Positions 37,401 to 45,677 of a stretch of 63,937 nucleotides of DNA are shown here, one piece after another. Source of the stretch: an uncultured Muribaculaceae bacterium. GTDB taxonomy: Bacteria > Bacteroidota > Bacteroidia > Bacteroidales > Muribaculaceae. The translations under genes and the position numbers were made by a program. Position 1 is the stretch's first letter. The number at the start of each line of letters is the position of its first letter. A model generated the notes under the pieces. That model saw nothing but the letters and a program-made list of their open reading frames with translations. It was not told the DNA's origin and did not search any database. The DNA lies in contig CAJTJV010000014.1 of NCBI GenBank assembly GCA_910576775.1, forward strand, positions 1-63,937, read 5' to 3'.

Positions 37401-37567
37401 AGACCGGGCGCCTCTGTCATGACAACGACCGTCGGGGCATTGAGATCAGGAAAAATGTCGACGTCCATGCGCATCAGGGCTATTACACCCCCGAGAAGCA
37501 CGAGCGCCGTAAGTATCAGCACTGTCAGGCGGTTGTCGAGCGAAGCTTTTATAATTTTGTTGAGCAT
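34484..37567 (-). CDS. CzcA/CusA-family heavy-metal RND efflux pump
   Basis: 1027-residue inner membrane proton antiporter that expels metal ions from the periplasm or cytoplasm. Twelve membrane helices with two large periplasmic loops are evident. Heavy-metal RND marks are the N-terminal LTVLILTALVLLGGVIALMR, DIFPDLNAPTVVVMTEAPGL and the fourth-helix block CLVDDAIVDVENVYKRL with the charged relay residues. Complete in length. Which metal it carries (Zn, Co, Cd, Cu or Ag) is not fixed by the sequence, though the Asp/Glu-containing relay fits CzcA-like divalent pumps. Confidence 0.95.
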   Translation of the reverse strand: MLNKIIKASLDNRLTVLILTALVLLGGVIALMRMDVDIFPDLNAPTVVVMTEAPGLAAEEVEQVVTYPIETAVNGSTGVRRVRSTSTTGFSVVYVEFDWGTDIYTSRQIVSERLGTIAESLPEGVETPVMGPQSSILGEMIIIGLQSDSTSMLELRRIAEKTIRPRLLALGGVANVSVIGGDAPEYQIKLNPDLMRLHNVSLNEVLEAADGLNSNAGGGVIYDFGNEYIVKAQLNTDNTAALGQSVVRSDGRGIITLADVATVEMGTRMPRLGLASVKAKPAVLLTVTKQSAEGTIALTEKVLEELEDLRHQMPADISIDTEIFKQSEFIDNAISNLQRALMEGALFVIIVLFFFLMNVRTTLISIVALPVSIIVTVLIINALGFTINTMSLGGIAIAIGCLVDDAIVDVENVYKRLRANSALPAEERKPVREVVFHASAEVRMPIFNSTLIIAAAFLPLFFLSGMEGRMLVPLGISFLIALAASTIVALTLTPVLCSFLLGGKSHKDDTEREPKTASSLRRAYMRSLSVALRNKKTMFACVGILFIISIVCMMNLGRGFLPGFNEGSFTINIAASPGISLEESDRIGREAERIILETPEVLNVARKTGRAELDEHSLNVNASELEVPYRLSGRSRSEVSAELRKNLGEIPGIVVEIGQPISHRIDAMLSGSRSQIAIKIFGPDLNTLFAVGRKIKAIVDDVEGTVDVNIEQQVERPQLLIKPRRELLAAYGIRAGDFAKAIDTALGGTTVGQVYSGGNAYDITVILDEAHRSSLNDIGAIAIDSPKGKVPLEELAEISSTTGPNTINRENVRRRLIVSSNIEGRDLRSTVDEIRRRVAEEVEMPQDYYVSYGGQFESEQAASRTLMWASLGAILLILMLLYGEFKDMKESLVILVNMPLALIGGVLILFICGKELNIPAIIGFISLLGISTRNGMLLISRYNTLSAEGHSTEECIREGSSDRLLPIVMTALTSALALIPLAVNGSAPGNEIQSPMALVILGGLLSSTALNIYIVPALYQLINRKKK

Positions 37568-37579
37568 TTCCGTCGCGGT

Positions 37580-38731
37580 TTAATGGGAATGGGAGTGTCC
37601 TTCAGGAATGTTGCCGCCTGTTTCGGCAAGGCGTACGGTAGTTACCCCTTCGGTAACAATGGTTTTTCCGGGTTCTATGCCGGATAGAATTTCGGTACGT
37701 CGTCCGTCGCTTTCACCGATTGTCACAGGTACTTTCATGTAAACCTCCGGATGAACCTGCTCGTACACAAAATATTGTCCCTGCTGTTCGGAAAGCGCAC
37801 TGTTGGGCACTGTTGTGACGTCTTTGCGGTTGTTGCCCAGAAGATAGGCTGAGAATGTGCTTCCGGGAACAATCCCGCTTGCCCTCGGTACTGAGAAATA
37901 AATGGGGATATATGCTGCGGAGCTGTTTTCGGGGATGGGTGCGGAACCTGTGCGCCGGCCGGCGGCGGCGCTGACGCTCAACGCTTCCGGAAGATAGCTG
38001 AAAACTGCGACAGCATCGTTGATTTCCGGTGCGAGTCTGTAGTAACGTTGCGGCAGCTCTATGCGCATTATCAGGTCCGCCGACGATGCCACGTTTGCGA
38101 TGATTTCTCCGGCCTCCACAAACTGTCCCTCCCGAACGGCAAGGGTTGTGACAGTACCGCTTATTGGTGATGTGGCGCGCCCCGAAGCTGCTCTGTCGCT
38201 GTAGCCTGCCTTGGCTGCATTGTAAGCAGCGAGGGCTGCGTTACGTTCCGCTACGGTGGCAAGACGGTCTTTATACAGGCTTTCTATTCTGTCGTATTCG
38301 GTTTTCGCGGCTTCGAGAGCTGCACGTGCGGCGGCGTTGGTGTCGCCGCCGGCCATTCCTGTGGCATCGATGCTTGCTATGACGCTGCCGCGGCTTACCT
38401 CGCTGCCGGGGTTGATGCCTCGGGCGAAACGTACTATACCCGCAGTCGGCGCCGATACCACGCCATCAGCTGTACTCGATGCAGCTACTGTACCGGAAGC
38501 ACGCACGCTTGTGGCGAAATCACCTTTTTCAACTGTTCCTGTCTTCAGTCCGAAGCGCTCGGCAATGTTGTCATGAACTTGGATCTCGTTGTCCCCGTGC
38601 TTGTGGCCATGTTCTTCTGCGGCAGCCTCCTCCGGGTGTATTTCGTGTTCATGGCCTTCTTCGCCATGCTTGTGGCAACCTGAAAGAGCCAGACATCCGG
38701 CGGCAAACAGGCATAATAACGATGTCTTCAT
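37580..38731 (-). CDS. HlyD/CzcB-type membrane fusion protein, His-rich, lipoprotein
   Basis: 383-residue periplasmic adaptor between the RND pump and the TolC channel. A lipobox (ALSGC, Cys about 19) is followed by a His/Glu-rich stretch (HKHGEEGHEHEIHPEE, then EEHGHKHG), a likely metal-binding region, then barrel-sandwich and coiled-coil domains (SPISGTVTTLAVREGQFVEA). The C-terminus ends in another His-rich tail (GHSHSH). The start at 38731 is chosen from the clear lipoprotein signal; the upstream open frame is Arg-rich shadow of the permease gene. Confidence 0.93.
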   Translation of the reverse strand: MKTSLLCLFAAGCLALSGCHKHGEEGHEHEIHPEEAAAEEHGHKHGDNEIQVHDNIAERFGLKTGTVEKGDFATSVRASGTVAASSTADGVVSAPTAGIVRFARGINPGSEVSRGSVIASIDATGMAGGDTNAAARAALEAAKTEYDRIESLYKDRLATVAERNAALAAYNAAKAGYSDRAASGRATSPISGTVTTLAVREGQFVEAGEIIANVASSADLIMRIELPQRYYRLAPEINDAVAVFSYLPEALSVSAAAGRRTGSAPIPENSSAAYIPIYFSVPRASGIVPGSTFSAYLLGNNRKDVTTVPNSALSEQQGQYFVYEQVHPEVYMKVPVTIGESDGRRTEILSGIEPGKTIVTEGVTTVRLAETGGNIPEGHSHSH

Positions 38732-38742
38732 TTTTTGTATAT

Positions 38743-39978
38743 TTATCCTATGAACTCGAATCCGGCAGCGTTTACGGCATCGGCGATTTTTTTCTCGTCG
38801 GCATCGCCCTCGACGGTAACAATACCTGTTGCAAGGTCTGCGTTGACATTCTTTACGCCTTCGATAGCGCCAATCTGACGTTCTACGGTCGCTTTGCAGT
38901 GGGGGCACGACATGCCGTTTACTTTATAAGTCTTGTTCATAGCTTCGGATTTTATTTTATTGTCAAAGAATTTGTTCTTGATGAAAGCGTATACGAGCAA
39001 AGCTCCAAGCAGACAACTGCACAGTGTGTCGAACACGCCGAAAGACTGGTGGCAGGCTTCGTGAGCCATAATGCCGCCGGGTAAAGCGAACCACTCGCGG
39101 GGTAACAGAAGGTCTATTGCCAGACCGAAGGCTATGGCTGTGACAACGACCGATGCTACATATATGAAAGTGGCGCGGCGTCCCTGTGTGCGGTTGAGGA
39201 TAAGGATAGAGGCGAAATTCGCGGCAGGTCCGGCCATCAGCATCACGAATGCTATGCCCGGCGACAGCCCTTTCATCATCAGCGACATGGCAATGGGAAT
39301 CGACCCCGTGGCGCAGATATACATCGGCACGGCGACTGCAACCATGGCAAGCATCGCAAGTAGTGGATAGGAACTCAGGCTGAGGAATATACTGTCGGGA
39401 ACAAATACTGTGATGAGTGCGGCAACAACAAGCCCTATCACAAGCCATTTACCTACGCTTGCTACCATATCGACAAAACCGTAGCGGACAGCCTCGACAA
39501 TTTTGGAGAAGAAACCTTGCGGAATATCCTCTTCTGCCGGGCGCGTACAGTTTTCGCAGTCGTCATCCTTGCCGTCGAAACGGTTCACGGCCATCCCTCC
39601 GAAAAAAGAGCCGGCCAAAGCCGCAACAGGACGTATTATGGCGAAAGGAAGGCCGAGAAGCGAATATGTGGCGGCTATTGAGTCGACCCCGGTCTGTGGT
39701 GTGGCAATCAGAAATGATGTCGTGGCGCCTTTCGACGCTCCTTGTCTGCGCAGGGATACCGCCGTTGGGAGTACCCCGCATGAACACAGCGGAAGCGGAA
39801 TCCCGAAGAGTGCGGCTTTAACTACCGGGCGCCAGCCGCGGCCGGAAAGGTGGCGGCTCATGGCCGATGGGCGTACAAATACGTGGAGAAGACCCGCAAT
39901 CAGGAAGCCCAGAAGAATATAGGGCGACATCTGATTGAGGATTATCAGAAATGTATGTAATATTTCGTTGAAATTCAT
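38743..39978 (-). CDS. SO_0444-type Cu/Zn efflux permease fused to an HMA domain
   Basis: 411-residue inner membrane protein. About eight helices form the permease part (residues 1-340), with the family mark PLPLCSCGVLPTAVSLRR and a second-half LMAGPAANFAS. A short acidic Cys-containing loop (DDDCENCTRP) lies in the middle. From residue 347 a complete heavy-metal-associated domain follows, with GMSCPHC (Cys358, Cys361), which would hand metal to or from the permease. The start of that domain is Met, so a separate HMA gene probably fused in frame. First gene of the operon. Confidence 0.9.
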   Translation of the reverse strand: MNFNEILHTFLIILNQMSPYILLGFLIAGLLHVFVRPSAMSRHLSGRGWRPVVKAALFGIPLPLCSCGVLPTAVSLRRQGASKGATTSFLIATPQTGVDSIAATYSLLGLPFAIIRPVAALAGSFFGGMAVNRFDGKDDDCENCTRPAEEDIPQGFFSKIVEAVRYGFVDMVASVGKWLVIGLVVAALITVFVPDSIFLSLSSYPLLAMLAMVAVAVPMYICATGSIPIAMSLMMKGLSPGIAFVMLMAGPAANFASILILNRTQGRRATFIYVASVVVTAIAFGLAIDLLLPREWFALPGGIMAHEACHQSFGVFDTLCSCLLGALLVYAFIKNKFFDNKIKSEAMNKTYKVNGMSCPHCKATVERQIGAIEGVKNVNADLATGIVTVEGDADEKKIADAVNAAGFEFIG

Positions 39979-39998
39979 GTATTAATCCGTTTGTGTTA

Positions 39999-40035
39999 CA
40001 AAAGTACGTAAAATCTTTTGCAACCCGGTTGCAAA
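39999..40035 (-). promoter_or_regulatory. Promoter and 19-bp palindromic operator of the metal efflux operon
   Basis: TACTTTTG (39999-40006, minus strand) is the -7 box, about 21 bases before the permease ATG. Covering the -33 region is a perfect hyphenated palindrome, TTTGCAACC-C-GGTTGCAAA (40017-40035). Its outer TTTG lies 25 bases from the -7 box, longer than the usual 19-21. A repressor, or an activator acting on a stretched spacer, is likely. No regulator gene lies nearby. Confidence 0.7.
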
Positions 40036-40058
40036 GATTGTAAAGCTCTTTGCGGAGT

Positions 40059-40150
40059 CACGATTCTTTAAAAATATTTGAATTTTAATAGCGATGTATT
40101 CAAACGGTTCTAAGTAATTTGCAAGCTTCTATGAAAGAACCGTAATCGTG
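40059..40150. repeat. Dispersed intergenic repeat, copy C
   Basis: A diverged copy in the orientation of copy A: CTTTAAAAATATTTGAA, TTAATAGCGATGTATTC, ATTTGCAAG and the end ATGAAAGAACCG. It is bounded by the 7-base inverted pair CACGATT (40059-40065) and AATCGTG (40144-40150). Confidence 0.65.
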
Positions 40151-40192
40151 AGCCGCATGGTGCTTTAGTGACGGAGAACGTGACAATTTCAT

Positions 40193-40216
40193 AAAAAGCG
40201 GCTCTGCCGCTTTTTT
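40193..40216. terminator. Terminator inside a divergent intergenic region
   Basis: Stem AAAAAGCGGC (40193-40202) and its complement with a three-base loop, followed by T in both directions. The genes on either side point away from it, so it must end an unannotated transcript, perhaps one passing through repeat copy C. Confidence 0.7.
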
Positions 40217-40329
40217 ATAATACATTTTCTGCTGAGATTTTGGGGATTATTTGTTTCATTTATGAAATTTTATTCTTTTCTTTGCAGAACCGACAACTAA
40301 TCATTCCAAAAACCTTAAAAAACAACGCC

Positions 40330-43300
40330 ATGAGAAAACTGATTTTGCTGTTGATGCTTCAGGTGGGCATAGTCTCACTGGCAATCAATTCGGTGTCGCA
40401 GAATTTCAGCCGACAAGACCTTTCAATCGAGACAACCGACATCAACGGTTCGCAAGAGACGCTGATAAGCTATGATGGCGTCGACTATTTCGGCTCAATC
40501 GGAGAACCGAGCGTACCTGTCAAGACGCTACGGATTTCGGTTCCGTACAACGCGGTAAATATCAAACTCTCGTATTCGATGACGAAAGAATGTGAAATCG
40601 GTCTGTCAAGCCCTGTGCATCTTAATGTCAATGAATTCGGCGATTCAACAGAATATTTCAAAGGCTCGAAATTTCCTCTTGAAAATGCGATGATTGACAA
40701 TATCGGATACGTCGACGGCATAAACAAAATTATCACCATCTGTTTATGCCCTGTATCTTTGAATCTCGACAGCAATGTGCTGACATTCTATTCCAACGTC
40801 AGCGCCAGTCTGACATGGGACACTTGCACCGATTTTACGAACGAAACCGTCAAACCGATTGTTTCGTATGCGACGGATAAAAAAGAGCAGGTGTACCGTC
40901 TGCCCGGCCTTGTCAATCCTGACGATGTAGAGAAAAATAAACCAGTGTACCCTAAAAAAACAAGATCCGGTTCGATTGAACAGGCAAGATATATAATAGT
41001 ATGCCCCAAAGAGTTCTGTAACGACCTTGAACGGCTTGCCGCATATCGTCGTCTCAAAGGATATACAACCAAGGTATTCGCCATTGAGGATATACTTGCA
41101 GACCCGAAATATGCGGAGGGAGATGTAATTTCCGGCATTAATGATGATGCAGGAAAACTGAGAGCTTTTTTGACCGACGCTTACACGAATCGAAGCACAA
41201 GTTATGTCTTATTGGCCGGGAAATACCCGGCTATGCCGATACGATATGGACATACGAATGATACTACTATTAGTCAGTATAACCGTATCCCTACAGACTT
41301 GTATTTCTCTGAGTTGAATAGTTCATGGAATACTACAAATAGTGGGCATTATGGAATGAGAGAAGATAAACTGGACTATCACTCTGAGATTTATGTAGGA
41401 AGGATACCTTTTACAAGTAATTCTGAAATAAACGATTTTATTGACAAGTTGAAAATTTATGAACATAATCCAGGACTTGGAGATTCTGATTACCTCTCTC
41501 GTGCATTTGTAACCTGTCAAATGAATGGTCTTATAGGTTCCGAAACATATTTGCGGAGGTGGTTAAGCTATATGGAAACCATTTATAAAGGTAATAATCT
41601 TAGAAAAATAATATCAAACGAGAACTATCCAACCGGGCAGGATGTGATTACTGAATTAAATTCAACGAATTATGGGTGTCTTTCTTTTATAGGACATGGA
41701 ACTCCTTATGGGGTTGCGGTAAATCAGATAGGGAGTGATGTTTATGACGTTCTTGGATTAGAAAATCAATATGAATTCTCAAAATATGAGCCTAAAAATG
41801 GGCTTAACAACCTCACAAATAAAAATTATCCGTCATGGAGTTACAGCATGTCATGTGCGACCATGCCGTTTGATACTCTTTATAGTAATAATTGTGAATT
41901 GAAAGTAACAAAAAATTTTGGAGAATCGTATGTATTAGGAAAAGATTACGGTGGCGTATTATATTTTGGACATACAAGGCCGGTATATATATATTGTACA
42001 CAAATCTTACATGATGCCGTATTCTCCATAATCAAAACAATGCATCAAGAACACATAGGAGAAGATGGACCAGAATTTCCAGTTACTGCCGGGATGGTAA
42101 TGGCTAAATTAAGAGTAACGAGCGGCGCCATACACGAGGCCCGGCTGTCACACAACTTGTTAGGCGACCCTGTCACTCCATTATGGGTTTCAAAACTTGA
42201 TAATGCGATATACATCAAAGATGATTCAGAGGACTATCTCTTTCGGGTGAACTATGACGGAGAGCAACAGCAGTGCCTCATTATTGATCAACTGATTGGC
42301 AATAAATTCCATACAGGTACCGGACTTGCAGGAAAGGGTGTCGAAACAAAATGCCGAATAAACTTACTACAATCTTTAGAATTTCCGAACAGTCGGCCGA
42401 TAATTTTTCCTCTTTATCTGCAAAACATTAAGTTCAGTAAGGATGCCTATATTGTTGCCGGCGATGTATATTGTGGTTGGAGAGTGAATGAATCCGAACC
42501 TATCGGGGCTGTCGAATTATCTGATTCGGTCTCTCTGACAATAGAATCATTAGGTAATGTATCGATTCAAAGTGGTGGCACAGGAATGAAGCCATACTCT
42601 GAATTAATCATTAAAGCAGACGGAGATGTGAATATTGCGACTCTGGCAATGATGGCTAATACCACTCTTGTCGTAGAGGCCAATACAATTACTATAGGTA
42701 ATTTGGTAAAGCCTGAGAGTGCAATAGTTAAGCTTAAAGAGCGAAATCCTCAAAACAAGGTAGTTGTACGAAACATTTCCAAGAAACACAAACCGATGCT
42801 TGTTGAGGGGCGGACATGGTGGTACACCTCAAAACATCGGGCATACGGGCATCCCAGTCGCCGGTGGATAGCAGAAAATGGAATTTCTGTCGGAGAAGAG
42901 GTTGAAATTGACGGCATTAAATGGCATAGAATCGACATAATTTCAACGGGCATCAGCAGGTCTGACGTATGGGAGCATAATACTACACCGCGTACTATAG
43001 CCTATATGCGGGAAGATGGCAACAAAATATTCACGGCATACTTTGATGGAGTGTATAATGGCTATGTTGAGGGTGTAAGCGAATATATGCATGAATTTAC
43101 CTGTTACGATTATCCCGCCCAGCTTTCTTATGAATACAAGAATATCGGAGAATCGTATATAGTAGGTGATGAAAACGATGCACATGTTACTGTCACCATA
43201 AATGACATATATCAATGTACAAATTCAGGTTATGAATATACTTTATATGAATGCGACGTTCAATACGGGTCTGATGTAAGCTTTATAGACGGTCTCGGAT

Positions 43301-43590
43301 GTATTGCCAATCATTATTTCTTTGACCCTGTGTGTGGCGGCACACCTTCGTCAATCACATATGATTATCCGCAGCTGCGCTATATCACCGACCCGGACGG
43401 CAGCATCATCTACGAAGGCATAGGCGGCTATAAGCTCTGGGAGGCTACCGGTGTTGACAACGTGATTGCAGACAGTGGAGAAAGCTATCGCTGGTACAAT
43501 CTGCAAGGCATGGCCATCGACGAGCCGACTACGCCGGGCATCTATATCCGTTGCAGCCGCGGCGGCAATGAAAAAGTCATCATCCACTGA
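40330..43590 (+). CDS. C25-family (gingipain-type) cysteine peptidase, large, exported
   Basis: 1086-residue exported peptidase. A signal peptide (about 1-19) is followed by a propeptide-like beta region (about 25-205), the C25 domain (about 220-630) with YIIVCPKEFCNDLERLAAYR, predicted catalytic His456 in FIGHGTP and Cys509 in SMSCATM, then beta-rich modules. The last 45 residues carry GVDNV, a spacer and the NLQG...GIYIR...KVIIH tail shared with two other proteins here. The ATG at 40330 gives the signal peptide; the open frame upstream does not. Both ends are GC-rich like the host, but the centre (about 41.2-43.3 kb) is clearly AT-rich, a mosaic. Ends at its own terminator. Confidence 0.88.
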   Translation: MRKLILLLMLQVGIVSLAINSVSQNFSRQDLSIETTDINGSQETLISYDGVDYFGSIGEPSVPVKTLRISVPYNAVNIKLSYSMTKECEIGLSSPVHLNVNEFGDSTEYFKGSKFPLENAMIDNIGYVDGINKIITICLCPVSLNLDSNVLTFYSNVSASLTWDTCTDFTNETVKPIVSYATDKKEQVYRLPGLVNPDDVEKNKPVYPKKTRSGSIEQARYIIVCPKEFCNDLERLAAYRRLKGYTTKVFAIEDILADPKYAEGDVISGINDDAGKLRAFLTDAYTNRSTSYVLLAGKYPAMPIRYGHTNDTTISQYNRIPTDLYFSELNSSWNTTNSGHYGMREDKLDYHSEIYVGRIPFTSNSEINDFIDKLKIYEHNPGLGDSDYLSRAFVTCQMNGLIGSETYLRRWLSYMETIYKGNNLRKIISNENYPTGQDVITELNSTNYGCLSFIGHGTPYGVAVNQIGSDVYDVLGLENQYEFSKYEPKNGLNNLTNKNYPSWSYSMSCATMPFDTLYSNNCELKVTKNFGESYVLGKDYGGVLYFGHTRPVYIYCTQILHDAVFSIIKTMHQEHIGEDGPEFPVTAGMVMAKLRVTSGAIHEARLSHNLLGDPVTPLWVSKLDNAIYIKDDSEDYLFRVNYDGEQQQCLIIDQLIGNKFHTGTGLAGKGVETKCRINLLQSLEFPNSRPIIFPLYLQNIKFSKDAYIVAGDVYCGWRVNESEPIGAVELSDSVSLTIESLGNVSIQSGGTGMKPYSELIIKADGDVNIATLAMMANTTLVVEANTITIGNLVKPESAIVKLKERNPQNKVVVRNISKKHKPMLVEGRTWWYTSKHRAYGHPSRRWIAENGISVGEEVEIDGIKWHRIDIISTGISRSDVWEHNTTPRTIAYMREDGNKIFTAYFDGVYNGYVEGVSEYMHEFTCYDYPAQLSYEYKNIGESYIVGDENDAHVTVTINDIYQCTNSGYEYTLYECDVQYGSDVSFIDGLGCIANHYFFDPVCGGTPSSITYDYPQLRYITDPDGSIIYEGIGGYKLWEATGVDNVIADSGESYRWYNLQGMAIDEPTTPGIYIRCSRGGNEKVIIH

Positions 43591-43650
43591 CGTAGCCAAT
43601 CCTCGGCTTAAAGAGTTTGGACGATAAATCTCGTATAAGATTTAATATTG

Positions 43651-43682
43651 CAGGCGAGGGTATTTGCTCTCGTCTGTTTTTT
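43651..43682 (+). terminator. Terminator of the second C25 gene
   Basis: An 8-bp stem with one G-T pair (CAGGCGAG at 43651-43658, CTCGTCTG at 43669-43676) and six T. Confidence 0.8.
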
Positions 43683-43724
43683 GTCCCGGGTTACGAAAAT
43701 ATCGGGTTGATTCTTGAAATTCTT

Positions 43725-43757
43725 TTTGTTTTGTTAGGGATTTTTGTCGTATCTTTA
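43725..43757 (+). promoter_or_regulatory. Promoter of the Rel/SpoT gene
   Basis: TTTG (43725-43728), 21 bases, then TATCTTTA (43750-43757), one mismatch from the -7 consensus, 16 bases before the ATG at 43774. Confidence 0.65.
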
Positions 43758-43773
43758 CGGAAATTTTTTAACC

Positions 43774-45663
43774 ATGAACCGCGACTATACCGATATTATA
43801 AATGCACGCGTAAAGGCTGTCTTTGAGGCGATGGCACCGCGGACGAGCGAGGAACAGATGCGCCATCTCCACGAGGCTTTCGAGCTTGCACGCGAGGCGC
43901 ATTCAAAACAATGGCGTAAGGGTGGCGACCCTTATATCCTTCATCCTATTGCCGTGGCGGCGATAGTTGCTATCGATCTTAATCTTGGTGCGGAAGCGGT
44001 TATGGCAGCTTTTCTTCACGACGTTGTGGAGGATACCGATTATACCATCGACGATATCCGCAATCGTTTCGGCGACGATGTAGCTTTCCTCGTCAGTGTA
44101 GTAACCAAAGCCAAGAAAGACAAGTATGATGAAAGCAAGCAGGTCGACAATTACCGCCAGATGCTTGATTCCGTGCAATATGATATCCGTGCCTTGCTTG
44201 TGAAGCTCGCCGACCGTCTTCACAATATGCGGACCCTATCGTCGATGCCCCCGGAGAAGCAGATGAAGATTGCCGGAGAGACCGACTATTTCTATGCACC
44301 CCTCGCCAACCGTCTCGGTTTGTATGATATCAAGCTTGAACTTGAGAATCTCAGTTTCCGCTTCCGCTGTCCCCACGACTATGCCGAATTGTCATCGCTG
44401 ATAGAGCGTGACAAGGAGGCCCAGGCCGGACGTCTGGCGGAATTCCGCCGCCAGATAAGCGACACACTGAAAATGGCGGGTGTGCAGGCTCAGGTTGTTG
44501 TGGAATATCGCAAGCCTTACAGCATATGGAGAAAAATGCGAAAGTATGGCGACGATTTCAATCATCTGAAATACCGTCATTTCACAGATATCATTTTTGA
44601 GGAGCCTCTGCCGGGTCTTACCGAGAAAGGAATGGCGCTTCACATATATTCCATACTTACCGACTATTTCAAGGAGAAGCCCGGCGGGATGCTCAATTAT
44701 ATCGACAGCCCCAAGGAGAACGGCTATCAGAGTCTGCATGTGAAGCTTCTGGCGCATTTCGGTCGCTGGCAGGAGGTGCATATCAGTTCGCGCCGCATGG
44801 TACGTCATTCGCAACTCGGCTGTGTGGCGGAGCGCCCCGAGGGCAACATCAACCGTTGGATAGAAAAGTTCCGGGATGTTCTGCGTGATATCGCCCGCCA
44901 TGGACAGGACGGCACGAATTTCATCGACAAAGTTGTATCAGCGTTCTACAATGACGATATAATGACGTTTACCCCCGAGGGAAAACCTGTCATTCTGCCA
45001 CAGAAGGCTATTGTGCTTGATTTCGCTTACGAGGTTGATGCCGATCTCGGGGAGAAAGCCAAATATGCCCGGGTAAACGGATTCCTCGCGTCGGTGAAAT
45101 CTCCATTGCGGCGCGGTGATGTCGTTGAGGTATTCACAGACAATGAGTGCCATCCGCATGCAGACTGGCTTGACGCTGTTGTGACATATAAGGCACGCAA
45201 TGCCATCCGCAAATATCTTGACAATGTTCCTAAGCCGCCGTTCAAACGATGCCACGTATGCTGTCCCATCCCCGGCGATGAAATAGTGGGCTTTGTAGAT
45301 GCCAACGGTGATGTTACAGTCCATAAGCGGGAATGCGATATCGCGATACGCCTTGCTTCCCAGCAGGGTGATGATATATGCTCGATCGACAACAGTCCGG
45401 ACGGCTCTCTATACATCCAGACAATCCGCGTTATAGCAGTGGACCGCTACCATCTGTTTATCGACCTTGTGGACTGCATCACCAATCAGCTGCACCTCAC
45501 AATGGAGAGCTTCAATACCTCGACAGCCGATTCCATAGTGACATGCACGATATCTTTCGGGGTGCATTCATCGGATGAACTGCAATCGATAATAAGCCAT
45601 ATCTCAGGCATCAAGGGAGTCGACGAGGTAAAGCGGCTTGACGGGGTGAAATATAATAGCTAA
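43774..45663 (+). CDS. Rel/SpoT-family (p)ppGpp hydrolase with degenerate synthetase domain
   Basis: 629-residue cytoplasmic stringent-response protein. The HD hydrolase domain (about 40-190) is complete, with HPIAV, HDVVEDT (His82-Asp83, Glu86-Asp87) and VKLADRLHNMRTL. The synthetase domain (about 235-345) keeps YSIWRKM and NGYQSLH, but the catalytic Asp of the FDLIAIR block is Tyr or Arg (KYRHFTDIIF), and the EIQIRT block reads EVHISS. A TGS domain (about 395-460) and a Cys/His-rich segment (CHVCCPIPGDEIVG, HKRECD) with a final ACT domain follow. It is therefore predicted to degrade rather than make (p)ppGpp. The ATG at 43774 was preferred over an upstream TTG that overlaps the promoter. 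Confidence 0.9.
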   Translation: MNRDYTDIINARVKAVFEAMAPRTSEEQMRHLHEAFELAREAHSKQWRKGGDPYILHPIAVAAIVAIDLNLGAEAVMAAFLHDVVEDTDYTIDDIRNRFGDDVAFLVSVVTKAKKDKYDESKQVDNYRQMLDSVQYDIRALLVKLADRLHNMRTLSSMPPEKQMKIAGETDYFYAPLANRLGLYDIKLELENLSFRFRCPHDYAELSSLIERDKEAQAGRLAEFRRQISDTLKMAGVQAQVVVEYRKPYSIWRKMRKYGDDFNHLKYRHFTDIIFEEPLPGLTEKGMALHIYSILTDYFKEKPGGMLNYIDSPKENGYQSLHVKLLAHFGRWQEVHISSRRMVRHSQLGCVAERPEGNINRWIEKFRDVLRDIARHGQDGTNFIDKVVSAFYNDDIMTFTPEGKPVILPQKAIVLDFAYEVDADLGEKAKYARVNGFLASVKSPLRRGDVVEVFTDNECHPHADWLDAVVTYKARNAIRKYLDNVPKPPFKRCHVCCPIPGDEIVGFVDANGDVTVHKRECDIAIRLASQQGDDICSIDNSPDGSLYIQTIRVIAVDRYHLFIDLVDCITNQLHLTMESFNTSTADSIVTCTISFGVHSSDELQSIISHISGIKGVDEVKRLDGVKYNS

Positions 45664-45677
45664 TTTTGTAGTCGTTT

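Noticed and set aside
34484..37567. AcrB-type drug efflux pump
   Set aside because: The charged fourth helix, His-rich adaptor and metal permease in the same operon fit the heavy-metal RND group better.
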